From Holacanthus passer (lineage: Eukaryota; Chordata; Actinopteri; Pomacanthidae), in assembly GCA_025331565.1 (NCBI GenBank), contig JAFREQ010000063.1, forward strand, positions 3,094,501 through 3,158,500: a stretch of DNA of 64,000 bases, given 5' to 3'. The translations under genes and the position numbers were made by a program. The notes below the pieces were generated by a model. That model did not search any database and had not been told where the DNA came from. It saw only the letters and a list, made by a program, of their open reading frames with translations. Each line of letters opens with the position of its first letter. Position 1 is the first letter of the stretch. Shown here one piece after another: positions 1-14,345 of this stretch.

Positions 1-863
1 TGAATATGTTTCTTTGTTCATTCCATCTGTAATGAAACAGCATATTAAAAGCATATTGCATCTTTAACTAGATCTATTTCCTGTGGAGATGAGATGGCAA
101 ACAAAGCAGGGAAGGATCATTCCTAACTGTAAAGAGTGACAGTTCTTAGTCCGTTGGGTAAAAGGGGCAACATTGTTTGCATTATTGGTTTTAATTTTTC
201 TTTACCCATACTGAGGTAACATTTAATGTACATTCTTTTCAATCAGGCAAAGTGAAAAACTCCTGTGGGTTTCATTCCAAGTTTCGGCCTTATTGCAAGC
301 AACAAATTAAGCAACTAAGCAACAAATATAACCGCTTCCATCAACTATTTTGAATTAGCCAATTAATTTTGGGTTCTGCTTAATGCAGACGCTCATGTAC
401 TCACCCGTGTACACATACATTTCACATACAGTCACACACACGTACTCCCATAACACCTCACAGCCAGCGGTCATCCAGCAGTCTCTTCTGAATACAATAG
501 GGAGAGATGCTCTGTGAGTCGTCATGGCAACTGTGGCTGTCTGTTTAATGTCCAAATCATTTATTTAGTACAACACTTAGCCGATGCAGCTAATTCCCTG
601 AAGGAGGGGAGAGAACAGGGGAGGAGAGGAGGTACATAACAGCGATGGTAAGGAAGTGGGACAGTAAAGTAAGCAATATGAACCCTACGCACGATCGACA
701 ATTAGGGATGTGACTTGCGTGGTGTGAGATATAGACTGATATGGAATATATTATCTCGGAGAGCAGTCAGGTGGAAATCTTTAGTACATATGAAGGGGAA
801 ACATGAGAGGAGAGCAGAGGAAAAACAAAATAAAATTAGAAACATAAGAGGACATTTGAACCA

Positions 864-883
864 TCTGTCTGTCTGTCTGTCTG
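864..883 (+). repeat. TCTG tetranucleotide repeat
   Basis: About five tandem TCTG units are visible. Confidence 0.8.
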
Positions 884-1478
884 CTGAGCCCCTTAATTCT
901 AAAGGAAACAATAATTGCCTGTGTGCATCTAAATGAAAAACACAAGTGTTATCATCAAAGGATATCTGGAGACAGAGGGCCATCAATTCATTTTATGATA
1001 TTACAACTACAGCACAGCATAGACAACACGAAGCACTCTTCAGTGAAACCCTCAGCTGAGACATCGATGCATTGTAAACATCTGCCAGAGTAGACATACT
1101 TGTATACACTGTGTGTGGTTTGATAGAAAAACAGAGTGTACGACTTTGAGGGGAAATTACACAAATCCCTGTGGAATGGTTGACAGTCATGATTGGAGTC
1201 TTGTTAACCTGGAAAACATCCTGATATATGATGGACTCATCTGTAGCCTGCTCTGTGTGGTAGTTCACCTTCTCTGGCGTTCCAACCTCTCGCCAAACAG
1301 AAAATGAATCTTGCACAGTCCTGAAAAACCCAAGATTATAGAGCTTCCTGTGGCTTTAAGACATTTGCCATGTAATTACAAACGTCCAGCTGGGGGCCTG
1401 TTGTTTCATTTCTCATTTCCTGTCACCTCTCAACTGTCTGCTAGGAAAATAAAGCCAGAATGCCCCCAAAAATACTTT

Positions 1479-1577
1479 AAAGAAACGGTTCAGCATTTTG
1501 GGAAATAAGCTTATTCACTTGCTTTCTGACAGTTAGAGACAATCAATACAACTCTCATGCCTGTGTGTTGTGAGCTT
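1479..1577 (+). repeat. fragment of a common teleost dispersed repeat
   Basis: The segment with GGTTCAGCATTTTGGGAAAT and TAAGCTTATTCACTTGC matches from memory a highly repeated fish sequence. No family name is assigned. It abuts the MITE fragment at 1595, suggesting one insertion next to or into the other. Confidence 0.5.
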
Positions 1578-1594
1578 AGTGAGCAAAAGACTAC

Positions 1595-1722
1595 AGTATT
1601 TCTCCTGAAATGTAGTGGAGTACAAATATACAATAGCTCATATACTGTACTAAGTATTGTACTTAGTAGTTTAGTACAACACCATATAGTACATGCACTG
1701 TTTTGGTGACTTTCCACCACTG
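1595..1722 (+). mobile_element. 3' fragment of MITE family ending TTCCACCACTG
   Basis: It contains GAAATGTAGTGGAGTA and ends with the TTTCCACCACTG terminus also found at 59905-59916. The 5' part is missing; the sequence before it belongs to another repeat. Confidence 0.6.
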
Positions 1723-4563
1723 GAAATGCCTGAGAATGAACATTGGTCCAAAATGTGTTATTGGTTTAATTAGTTTTTAGGTTTTTTTGTCGCTGTTGCA
1801 ATTGTGTGTTCAAAGCTCAGGAGTAAACCGTCTCTGTAATTCTGGGTAACGTCCACAAATCCTTCGTGCACACCCTCGCCTTTACATTTACGCCATTTAG
1901 CTGCTGTCAGGTAGTGATTTAAAGGCTCAGTCACACTTTGACCAGACAGATATCTGCTGGCAGACGCACTGTGAGCCAAAACAGTGAGTGGACAGTATCT
2001 CAAACTGTACTACCTCCCTACTATCACGATACACACACTTGTTTATGCAGAGGCCAATATAGATCTATGAGAAACAGAGAGAGAGAGAGCAGCTTTCTTA
2101 CCAGTGGCCAATTACACAGAAATCGATTGTGCTTATTACTTTGAGAATACACCCAAAACACATAATCTTTGTAAGAAATAAACAGCTTTTGGTGATTTAC
2201 CAAAGGTGTAATTTTTCTTCTCTTTTTTTCTTATTTCTGTGCTTGTATGGCCAAAGATTCATAAAGTCACAATATATCCTACATTTGAGTTTCATAGTAG
2301 AAACCACTAACTAACTTTACCTGACTGAAACTAAAACGAAAACCAAATTCAGTACAAGATGTCACATTTTGAAGAATCAGACATAGCTATCTGCTCAACA
2401 CGCTCCCTTGCTCTTACTGCACTATTGCGTTTGCTCTCTCCAACTAGACTTAAAAACAACAGCTGGATGTATCAGATTCAGAATTCAGACTCTGAGGGAT
2501 TTTGAAACTAAATTTAGGAAACATAGTAAATTAATAAATGAAGTAGATGAGGCAAGTTGAAGGAAAGTCAGTTCCCGAAAAATCTAAATTACAACAGTGA
2601 GAAAAGCAAAAAGTATTTAACATCGCAGATGGATGATGTATGAAATTGTAAGAGTTGCAGACAAATTTTCACTTTAAATAAATTAATATTAAGTTTGGTT
2701 GAGGTTAGCATTGTACTGCTTGTGCAATAAGGTAACATTGAAATAATCAGCCACAGATTGGGTGTTAACGTATCCTATAGTTCATATTTTAACCATTATG
2801 TATATTTGAATAGGGCACGTATCTATTGATATACTTTCCACAAGTGTTTTTTACTAGTAAAGACTTAATCTAAATCAAATACCTAAATCTCCACCAGTGT
2901 TGAGAAAGAGCAAAGAGAGGAGTTAGACAAATGTCTGCCGTGGTTATGTTAAATATGGTGCAATGAAGTACAAATTGCACTTGTAATTCATTCGGCTCTA
3001 CGACTCGCAGTAGTTAGCAGTGGGCCCTCTAAGTACATATCATGTTGTAATGGGGGAAAAGCACGCTTGTAAAAATCTCACGGTACATCTGGAACATCAT
3101 ATAAGGATCATTAAGACATGACTTCTCACTGGTGACACGCTCACTGTTCTACCAGACATCTCATATCTCATAATTACACATGCTGAATAATCCCATCCAA
3201 CACTGCCCCCCACTTCGCTTCTCCATTTCCCTCATCTGTCTATCCTTCTTTCATTTCCACCACTTTAATTTCATCTCTATGTCTCTAATTAGCCATAGAG
3301 ATGTAAATCCATGCTTTGCAGGGACTCCAGGGGCTTTGCTTTGACCTATTACCCTTTCTGACATTTCTTTTCTGGTCCCTCTATCTCTTTTGCGGCTTTT
3401 TCTTATTTCTATTTTTTCCCCTTTCTCTTTCCTTTGCATCCAGCGGGTCCCGAGGGCAGCGAGTGTGTTCCAACGCGCTATAATTCACAGGCAGCAGCCC
3501 CCAGGCTGTTAGTGGCGCAGCATGTGGTCTGCTTTTATCTCTCTCCTCTAACTCCCTCTCTGGCGAGGAAATAATTCATTATCATGCCTCCATTGATTTG
3601 CTCTTTCTCTTGCCTCTTTGGTGGAACAATCCCTCTTTCTCCCCCTCTCTTTTTCTTATTTTAACACCCTTCTGCAATTTCAAACAAGTGTGTCTCCATG
3701 TGGATATGTGTTTGCCTCTTCATTTGTCCGCGCTTGCATGGGAGTGGTACTCTTCCTCCTCTTTCTCCTCTCATCTCCTCAACGAAATCCCCTCCAGCAT
3801 CCACCTTCATCAGCTTTGAAAATGTTCTCTCAGAACAAAGGAGATAAACACAGCGGTGAAAAAGGGAAAGGAGAAGTAAAATGTTTTTTGCTGAGAAAAG
3901 AAGAATATAGTAGCGGATTCATAGAACACAAAACAACCCAACAAGGTCCGAGAACAACCACATAATCCGTCATGGCTGGATAACCTCAGCTTTTGGGTAC
4001 TGTGCTGTTACAACATTTCTGTGTGAGGAAGTAAGAAATATGTCCCATAGATGCACTCTGAGGGAGTGTTGTTTTCTTCGGGCAAACATCTGTTCTGTGT
4101 AAATCATCAGCGAGTTGGTCCAGATGGCTTGGTTATAGTGATAAGGTTATGTTTTAGTAAGAGTTGTTTTCTCCCGTGTTTGTACGGTGGAACTGAACAG
4201 AGGCCAGCACCGACGTCACTAAGCCGAACTCGACAAACAAGACAACAAACATTCAGGTCTTATAAAGGGATGAAAGAGTGGAACGGGAAGTGAGTCGATG
4301 TGGTGGCTTTCAGTTGAAATGCTTATTTCGCAAACAGCCAAAATACACACAATCAAACCAGGACAAACACCTTGGGGGCTTTTAATTTTAGTTTCTCCGT
4401 ATTCAAAAGGATGAAACTATGTTTTGATCAGAGTGAGGACTACAAATGCGGAGGAGCGGCAAGAAGATGCTAATGTAAACCTGGTGATGCTGCCTGTTTA
4501 CCAGGTAGGAAGGAGAGAATAGGATTTGGGTGGAGGCCAGAAGTGTTGTGAAAGGAGAAGCAC

Positions 4564-4602
4564 TGAGAGAGAGAGAGAGCGAGAGAGAGAGAGGGAGAGA
4601 GG
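4564..4602 (+). repeat. GA dinucleotide microsatellite
   Basis: Interrupted (GA)n run of almost 40 bp with single C and G interruptions. Confidence 0.85.
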
Positions 4603-6938
4603 ATTTAGAAGAGCAGGTGATGCTTAATTACATGTTTCCACATGTTTGTCAAGGTCTAGAGGAGTACAGAGGTGGTGCAGCAGAGTAAGGAGTAATCAGG
4701 GACCATGCGGAGAAGAGGGATGGAGTGAAAAGAGAGGAGAAAACAAGAGTAGGTAATACACAATTGCATGTTTACAAGAGTCTGGGGCTGTGCTAAAGAC
4801 TGTGGAGGATGATGAGGAGGGCATAAGAAATTAGAGGTGACAAGTTGAAGAAAGTGGGAGGAGAACAGAGGAAGATAGAAGTCAGGATGAAGAGCAGATG
4901 GGATGGACACGGAAGATAACATACACACCTTTTTACAGTCTTTACATGCATTCAGAGCCATGGTGAAGAAAGTCAATGAGTCATACCCTCGACTCTCCGA
5001 ATATGAAGTGTCAGGTTGTACTTTAGTAAGACTTAATGATGCAGACGAAGAGCTTGGCAATGTTTTCTGTTTACAGTTGTGAATTAGAATAATTTTGTAC
5101 ATTTTGCAATCCAACAATAATTTGTATGTGTGTTGCACTACAGGTATCCAAACATGTCATTTGTGGCAAAAGAAATTCATGAAAAACTGCTGTGCTTCAC
5201 TCCCTGTGTTCTCTGTTGATGATTGAAGCTTAGAAGGAGTTCAAGGCAGTCCGACACACAAATTACAAGGACTGCCCCCTAAACGTTGATGATTGCAATC
5301 ATCAGTCCGAAAAAATTGTTTGTTTATTTATTTTTTTCTGCATCATTGTACAGAGGGTAACGCCTGATGACAGCTGGCAGGCTGTAAACTTTTGTAACTA
5401 CAAAGCTAATGTGATGTGATGTGTGATGGAAGCAGAACACAACAGTGTGATACAGCCTCCTCTTCTGCCGTCCTGTGTGATTGACTGACTGTGATTTCTC
5501 TGACTGTTTGAAAATCAGATAATGAATAAATGCATTAAAACCTGAGTCTTACAGATGCATGAGACTCTTGTAGGCTCTTATAGGAATCTGGGTACAACCC
5601 TACAAATTACTTGCCATGTAAGACAGTTGATCTATTAATAAATGTAGTTGTCAGAATGTTGGGGGAAAAGAAATGAAAGATTTTTTTTTCTGTGTCATGC
5701 AAAAAATCCATCAAACACAGTGTAAATATTGTAATGACAACAATAACTGTTGCTGCTGCTTTATTTGCAATTAGGTGACATAACAGGACAGAACAGAAAA
5801 CAGCAAAACTGCCAAATGGAAAGTTTTACAAATTACAATTTTTACAAATTTTCATGATATTAATTATACATATCATCTTTGTTACTAAGACAGATCAGTT
5901 GACAAGATGTGTTTATGATCCTTTGTGGTTGCATTGAAGGTGATTTAAAGGTTTTAGAGAAGAGTTTTCATACAGTGAGCCTCAGTATTCCTGATCCATT
6001 AGAATTATATTACTCCCGTATAAGCACTCGCACTCAATATCATTTAGTAGCTTTCAAAGAACTTCCAAAGCCCAAGTTTCTTGTTCAATAGACCTTGAAA
6101 GTGCAGCTTTGCCAGCTTCAGAAAGCTGAAATAGTCAAACATTTGCAAGTGCAAGTGTGTATGACTTAGAGGGAGAGAGAATGAGAAAAGGTGATGACAG
6201 AGGAGCAGGTAATCCCAAATCTCCAAAGTCTTTGTTCTCAGGAGTGCGGTCTGATTCTGCGGCTCAGCTCAATGTTGCATGCTCCCAGCAGATTGTTAGT
6301 GCTCAATATCTCCTGTGGCAACAAGCTCCTGTTCAACCTTGTCTTCTAAGACAACATCCACTGAGCTGGCTTGAGGGTTAAAGCTCAGAGGCTTTTTGTA
6401 CGAAGATAATGCAGTGTTTGGTTTTTTGTTGTTGTTTTTTTTTTTGCCAGGCTTAATCCCAGTTACAAGCTACACACATGTGGAACTTGACTTGTTGATG
6501 TAATGTTGTTACACACATCAGTAATCCAGAAAGACATTCAGCAGCTTTTGAGTTGGATGCCTCAATGTCTTGAACACAGCTATGACATGATTACAGTCGG
6601 CCGTAGACTGGTAGACTGTACTGGTTGGGAGGCAAAGAGACGACCCAAACCAGCTGCCACGCTATCGTTGAACTGAAATCACAAATCTGATTGTAATCTC
6701 ATCTCTGGGTTACCATGTAAATTGAAGTAAATTCCCCATTACTCCCTGCGGGGCATCAATATTTTGATGTTTTGACTTAAATTTGAGACCAGTTATTGTA
6801 TATATGCAGTTGGTGAGTCAAAGCCATAAGTTGTCCCTTTGGCTGTGAGAATGCCACGTCACAGCAGGAACTCATCGATGATAATAAATGAGGTCTGCTT
6901 TATGATATAATAGAGGTAATATGAAATGTGACTGGGCC

Positions 6939-6990
6939 TTCATCCTGGAAAGACTCAGTCGTTCATAAGCAAGGATGGAAACAGGATTGT
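6939..6990 (+). repeat. short copy of transposon-like repeat
   Basis: TTCATCCTGGAAAGACTCAG and the next 30 bases repeat almost exactly at 26011-26061. It is an isolated internal fragment of the element described at 25685-26075. Confidence 0.65.
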
Positions 6991-7371
6991 TCATTGTTTA
7001 TTGTCTGATGAAGCTGTGTGACAGAAACTGAGCTGCTTCTTTACTACATTTTGCAGCAGGCCAAAAACCATAGAGAAGAGCCAGAAAGAGAATATCACCA
7101 TTTGGACAAATTCAGGGGTGTCATGCCTTCTCATCGTTTACATCTCATAATGGACTGCAATTACAAAAAGGTCTGAATCAGCCGTGACTGAGCTTCTATG
7201 TTGTTGCCCTTTTCCAGCATGCAGTGTTGTTGGACAGAAAATATGCCTTTGGTCAGATTGCTCACACCTGCATTGTAAGCGTGACAGCCAGTGTGTGACA
7301 AACATTAGCATATATTATCTTCTGTAAACACACAGGTCACTTGTTACTTCAGGTCAGATCCGTATGGAAAA

Positions 7372-7450
7372 AGTCCAGTTGGGTATCAAACCCACGTCCT
7401 CCTCGCTTTGAGCCGACAGTTCTAGCCTCTAGCCTCCAGCCTCCGTGCTG
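7372..7450 (-). repeat. tRNA-like sequence, probably a SINE head
   Basis: Read on the minus strand it contains a B-box-like GGGTTTGATACCC preceded by GAGGAGGACGT. The arrangement resembles the tRNA-related part of an interspersed repeat common in fish. A clean cloverleaf is not apparent, so a functional tRNA is unlikely. Confidence 0.45.
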
Positions 7451-10400
7451 CTCACATATAGTTTAATCATTAAGCATGCAGGAATTTAGCCTGAAACTTT
7501 CACAATTATTTTCAAAACTCCTGTCATGCTTGGAGGATCCATAATAATTTAGTAGTGTGGTGTAGACAAACTTTATTCTCCCATAATTCATTGCACAGTG
7601 GAGACACAGAGAGAAAGTACTCCAGGGGAAAATATGGAGCAATTAATCAACTTCATAAACTCATCAGCAGCTTTTTAAAAATCCTGTTAGTGCTTATAAT
7701 GGTGCTGTGTTACAAAGCCTGTTTAGTTCACTTTTCTGCTAATTAATCAGCCCCCATTTCACGAAGGTGCAAAAGATATTTTATACTGGTCAGCTGATGA
7801 TGTGAGAGTATGGAGAGACTATAGAGAGTATTTATTGCTCAGAATCAGGTTGTTTCAACAGACTGATCTTCGTCAGATAAAAATGTCTTGAGCTTTAATG
7901 AAGGTTTCTGTCATGAGAGACCCAATCAACAGATGTGATGTGGGCCATCATTTGAAAGCAAGAACATGGCAGCATTGGTGATGTTTTACATTATCCATGC
8001 TGACGTATCAATCACATCAAACAATGTGCTGTATATTTTTCAGTTGTCTATAACTCTTGAAAAGTAAAATGAGCCTGATGTCTTGGAACTCACAGAAATA
8101 CACAGGAATTGTATTGATGGTAAATTTGATAAATCAACCACTACTTAACTATATTAATCTACAAATATCCATTCAATGTTCTAAAATCAAGTCAATCAAA
8201 TCAAATCAATGTTCACCAAATCAAGCCTAAAATCTGAGCCAAGTCGGTGGCGTTTTTTTTTAGTATTTGTATCAGTGGCACTCTCTGAAGAGTAAGAAAT
8301 TGCTCCGCTTTTTACTATGCTCATGGTTTTGTTCATGCTTAGGTTTGGCTTTTATTGACTTTTATACAGATTTGTTAACTGTGAGAAAATAACTAAAGTG
8401 GCATCATGTGAGTATCTTGGCTTGTACTTGGAGAATAGACATTTTTAACAGAAAGCCTGTTTTTCAAACTACTTGTGTGGAGTTGGAAAGACGTGGGTGT
8501 TTACCTGGAGTAGCTATTGTAGAATACAATATTGCAACATTGCCCATAATCACCAAATACACTCAAGTGATAGCTGCCACAGTTTGACAGCTGACACATT
8601 TCTTATCATCTCACATTATGTACCCTCTCATTTGCCGACCCCACTAACTCTCAGAGGTGGCTACATCAGGGATCCTTAGTTTGGATCTTGAATGGCTCAG
8701 GTACTTGCCAAGTTGGCCACAGGCATCACACTGGTGTTTAGGACCAAAACCAAAATCAAGTAAGGTACCTGAATTTGATGCCCATCTGAATATCCTCCAG
8801 CAAAATATGGTGGTTTTATTTGATCACTCCCAGGTGTGAACATGCAGAGCTATATGAATGTGATATTTAGAATTGCTGAGAAGAGAACATGTATACTCAG
8901 CGAACTTTTCTTGGGTCAACAATTTAGAAAAAGGAATAATGAAGGTCTTGCAACACAGTTCTATGTTATTATTTGGGTTGAAAACAGCTGAACCTGTGCC
9001 TTTTCTTATGAATCCATGCCTGCTTTCAAAACAGGGAAGAGAAGCATAATATTTTTAGTCATAAAATAGTTCTAAAAAAAACAAACGATAAACACCTATA
9101 CCAGTTTATTTAATTGCAGTTTTTATTTAGAGAAATAATTTGATAGTTTTACTCTGTAGGTGGAACCAGTAAACACAGAACAAATTAGTTCAAAGCTTCT
9201 CAGACATTTAATTAATTCTGCCATTTTATTTTGAAGGACAGATGCCCACACTGCTTCACCTGATCCGGCCTGAAACCTTTTCCTCTAATAAAAGCCTGTA
9301 ACAGGCTGTTTACACAAGATGTGGTTCAGTGGTCCATCTCTTGTGTGTCTGATGGCATCTGATTTGCTTAACTTTTAATCAATGGAGCTGTTGAGACCAA
9401 CTTTGTTACTGGTCGCACTTCACACATGCTTTTACTTGCACAGCTTCAACCTGAAAACCCAGAACCTATTTTTCATACTACTCTATTTCCTTCTGAGGAC
9501 TGATCAGGTTTGTTGGATGTTTGAGAACTGATACCGAGGTCTGAGAATGTCCTACAGTGTTCAGAGTACTAGACACTGTGCATTTGTGTTTAGTTCGTTT
9601 TAGTTTTTTGAAGAGTTAACCCCAGAGGTGCTGTCAATCAATTAATCAGCATTTTCCAAGTCTTTACCCACTTAGAAAAATATATAATCTTAGAATTTTT
9701 AAAATGTATTTAACTGATAGTACAAATGGTGGTTATCACTTTACTTTAGGACAATTGCCTCACCTTTAAGAACACTGGAGTTTTATGTGGAAAATTGATT
9801 GTTGAAACACAAATGAGCTTCACATGGACAACCTAGTTTCTATACTCTATGGAGTAGAGTAATAGAAAAGCTGCAGGGGCGTAATGCTAGATGTGTGTGT
9901 TTTTAAGTGTTTTTAATTTGTCACACAGTAAAACAGCACTCATTAGCTCTGACAGAATGTTATGGTGTTTTATCAATGCAAAAACAGAGCACATAACTTC
10001 ATTCCAGCACTCGATTCATGACTAAATTAAAGAGAAACAATGCTCTTTCCTGACTGTTTCCTTTGTCTCATTAGCTTCTGTTTTTTCTCGCAGTGAGCCT
10101 TGTCAAACATTGACCTCTCTCTTTGTCTTTAAAGAAAAAAAACATAACCCCTCTAAATTGTACTATAGCAAATCAAATTCAGAATACAGTACCTGGTGTT
10201 TTGCTCTTGCCACTTCACCACACTAAAATCAAGAGTCCATTGACCTCTTTAACCTTGGAGTGGTTTCTGTGGAAAAAAGCCCTCATGGGAGCTACGTGGA
10301 AGAAAATCATTGGTCTCTCTGTTCCTCTGTCCTGCAGCTCTAATCAGACTATTGTTGGTTAGCGTGTGCATTTTCCTGTATCAGATTATGTGCATAGATT

Positions 10401-11172
10401 TGATTCTTCCCAGCTCATAAATAGAGACGCATGCCTGCCCATTTAAACACATACAACCCTTTGCGGATGCATCCACCCAGACACACACACACTTCTCAGT
10501 ACATCTCATTGTGCATTCTGTCTGTATCGAGGCGAACCCTCGGGTCAGGTCAAGCTGTGGCTCCTGCAGTGCAGAGTTCTGCTGCAGGCCACTAATCTCT
10601 CTTACCCTCCTCCTCCCCAAGGCTGAAAGGGCTTTAAAACGAAAAAGACCACTTAGCCAACCCTGTCAGGAAATGCTTGCGCAGTTTACAGTAGGAGGCA
10701 TAGCTGGGGAAAGAGAGGGGGGAGGAGGAGGGGTCTTTCTTTGTTTTCGTAAAGATGAAAGATTATCCAGATTGTCGGAGATCTTATGCTGCTATCTGAT
10801 GAGAGTATCACTTGAATGAATTGGGCCTCATCCGGCCAAATGAAGTATGGGAGATTAGCGCCTGACTGTCAGCTTGTTTCCATTAAGCCTCTCAGAGCAG
10901 GATGACTTTTTTGGCCTTTTGAGACTTAAAATGTCAGTTTTATCAAACCAAAGGGTGTGAAGATAACATTTCTTCCAAGCTGTGACTTGATTTTTCTAAA
11001 TTCAGCATATCTGCTCTTCTTTTTTAACCATGTTTGCAGACTATTTACTTTTAAATGGATTGTGAAACAGACAGTGAAGTTATTCAAGCCACTTAATGTT
11101 CTTGCCTACAAGCAAATAAAAAAAACTCTAAAGCCCTATTCATGATGTTTAATAATGTCCTGTATGACTTTT

Positions 11173-11191
11173 AAAAAAAAAAAAAAAAAAA
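11173..11191 (+). repeat. A homopolymer
   Basis: A run of about 19 A with no retroposon body recognised before it. Confidence 0.85.
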
Positions 11192-14149
11192 TCTAGGCAC
11201 ATCAAACCTGCATGTCCAAAATTTATATTCATTAGTGTGGAGCATGTACGAGTTTTAACATTAAATAGCTTTTTAGCTTGTTGCCACAAGCTAATTTAGT
11301 TTGAATTAAAAGTGAAAAACAAATTGACCTCAGTTTATTTTCATACGTTGTCACATATTTTTTAGATAGATGAAATTTCAGGCTTGAGGAATTTGGAAAT
11401 ACAAAAGCTTTTTCTCTGGAAACGACTGAAAGAAAAGCGCGGACTTATTCTGTAGCGCTATTAAAGAAAAATGTCATAGAAAACATGACGGCCTACAAGC
11501 TCTCTTTCATCTCAGTCAATGCAATTTGATAATGCCAGAGGGTCGCAGTATCTTTGACCTTCAGGAGTCATAACACAAAAAATATTGGAAAAGCTGTGGA
11601 GAAATGACTTGCAGTGCGCCGAGCTTAAAAGCTGATATTGATGTAACTTTCCTCTTAACTGTATTAACAATTTACAGGCTTGGCATTAAATGGACTTTGC
11701 AACAAAGGTTAGTGGTTCTGCTTCAAATGACAGATGCAGCTATAAGCAACACAAAATAACCCTGAACGTATGGTAATAAGATAAAAGTTCGTATCTGTGG
11801 AGTTCTGTGGAGGTCTACCACTTAAGTAAACATGTCTGTGGACCCCTTCAGGCGGGCAATTAATCTGTTCATTTTCCTGACAGGTTCCTCTCACCCCTTA
11901 GGGATTGAATGACACAGTAAAGAGAGCTCTGCCCTGTCATTACCCAACTGATGCCGCTTCATTATTGAGCCTCGTCCTCTGTAAATCCACTGTCGCCTTG
12001 CAATGGGCTCAGGTGCTTAGCAGCGACACCCACCTCAGAAATGGGCTCTGTTGTTAGCAGCCTGTTCCTGCAAAATTGGTCATTAAGTATTGCGGGGGAG
12101 ACAATTGTTCCCTTTAAATGGCCTGGGAAGTGTGCAGTTCCAGGAGGACTGTGGTAGATATCTTGGGTAATGCATATTGTTGACAACAGCAGGGTTATTT
12201 TTAGTTCTTTTTTTGTGAGCATTAACGCCCCTAGTTACTCTCACATCAGTTAGTGTGCTGAAGAAGTATCTTATTATATTCTCGGAGAGGCGTTTTAATT
12301 TTTGTTGGCTTTTTAAATGTGTGATTTTAAAGAAGACAGGAGTGTAATTTAGCTGTCCATCGTATCACACCGTGTGCTCTGTTCTGGGAAATGCTAGTTG
12401 CTTTTCATGAAGCAAGAGGCAATTTTGCCAAATTATCATTCACCATGCAACTAACCTCTTATTATTTTATTTTAATTTAGTGGCAGAACAGCGCAAGTAT
12501 TCCCATCACTTGCTAGCCAACACAAAACAGCCCTCGTTTCACAAAGAGTCCAGTTGCTGTGAAGTGAAGTTTCCCCACCTTATTTTTTAAATGCTTATGC
12601 AGCTGCGAAGGGAGTTCAAGCTGAGCCAGATCTCCTGCCAAATTGCTGCTCTTGGCTTATTAATACAGCGTGGAACAGATTGTTTTAAAATACTCCTTCC
12701 TGCACGCACGCTCCTACTGTACGCTTCCTCCACTGGCTCGCTCTCTTTGTGATCCTAACAAGGCTTGTTCGCTTCCTAGTTAAGGGGCCCTACTGGAGAA
12801 GGAGCACCATCGTGGCTTTGCTAGCAAGTTGAGAGACAGCCAGGCAAGGAGGCACTTTAAATAGAACAGCAGGCAAGAAAGAGAGTCAGATTAAGACCAG
12901 AAAGAACAGGAAAGAGTGAGCCGGAAAGGAAGACTGACAGGCAGTCAGAGAGTGACAGAGATATCGAGAGGGTTAGAGACTCTGAGAAGGACAAAGATAG
13001 AGAAAAATAACCAAGGCTGCAAACAAAGCATCAGAGAGAAAATGAGGCGGTGGGGAGGCAGAGTGAGGCAGAGAGGAGAGCAACGCTAGACAAGCAATGA
13101 GGAGCGGCAGCAGAGGATTCCTCTGTACCTGTGGAGGAGATTAAGGGTCTGCATCCAGTGTGATTAATGAGCTGGCCGCTGATTGCTCATCCCCATCTCC
13201 CTCCCATGAATAATCACCACCCCAGCACTCTCAAAGACAGAGCTTCTGTGCATGTATGTGTGAGTGTGTGTGCGCACGAGGGAGCGAATTACTGCTTGTG
13301 TGTACATAAGAGATAAGAGTGAGTGTGTATGAGAGACAGTAAATGAACAGTATGTATGTACAATTTGTGAAGGTGATGTGATATACAGTGTATATATGGA
13401 ATTAACTGTGTGTGAGTGCACACTTATTGATTGAGAAAATGGGTGAGCATGTATGATACACAACGTGACATTAATTCAGCGTGTCACTGTGCTTGAAACA
13501 TGGCTGATATATTTACTGATGGCTGCAGCCCAGCTGCAGAGAGCAGCCCTCATACTGAATGCACAGTGACACACTGAGATCATTTGTACACATTGTGGGC
13601 TCCCAGTGGGAGTCTTGTCTCCCTGCATGTACTGTGCAAACCCACCAGTGTCATTGTGTTCACAGAGGACATTGTCACATGCACACATGTAGTGGTACAT
13701 GCAGCTATTTCCATGATTTCAAAGAGGTTTTATTCCCAGTATAAATCATTTTCATTGGCAATAAAACAATGTGTAAACTGAGCATCTTTAGATTGAGTTG
13801 GTCTCTGCCTCAACCTGGGATTGTGTGATATGATGATCTTTAGTACTTGAGGCCGCCAGAGATTTTTGCTATACAGTTTTTATTGAGGTAGCTGACCTTT
13901 TAATATCTGTGTGGTGAGGCTGCTTGGGTTAATGTTGCAAATCATTATTTTTAGGATTTTAGCTCAATGTGATGAACTGCCTTCATTTTACAGGTATTTA
14001 ATTGGCTGGATTAGCCAGAAACTGACATTCTCATCCTGTTATTTGGTTTATGCAGCTTCTCAATTTAATTTCCAAAAAACTGTCTATCAAACTATACTGC
14101 ATATTGATGTCGCAATAAAAAAAAACGACATGCCATATACCTTGATACA

Positions 14150-14345
14150 GTATGGGAGGCTGTGGTTTAGGAGGTAGACCTGGTCTTCCATTAGTCGCAA
14201 GGTTGGTCCAGCAATTAATGGAAGACACGAACAAGTTTTTGAGACCCCAGCCTGCCATTTCCAGTGCCACTGAACTGAGAGTGTGTGTGTGAATGAATAG
14301 CCTTTGTAAAGAGCTCTGTCCATTAATATACATCAGGGTTCTCAC
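14150..14345 (+). repeat. tRNA-derived SINE-like copy, degraded
   Basis: The order GGTTTAGGAGGTAGACCTGG, CCATTAGTCGCAAGGTTGGT, then GTGTGTGTGAATGAATAGCC and TTGTAAAGAGCTC follows a familiar fish SINE-like unit. The B box is damaged, so it is probably inactive. Confidence 0.55.

Noticed and set aside
4656..5138. 160-codon minus-strand open frame
   Set aside because: Its sequence derives from purine-rich DNA read in reverse and gives Ser/Leu/Pro-rich low complexity without domain resemblance or splice context.
7372..7450. Functional tRNA gene on the minus strand
   Set aside because: Only the B-box region is tRNA-like; paired stems and an A box at the right distance are not evident.
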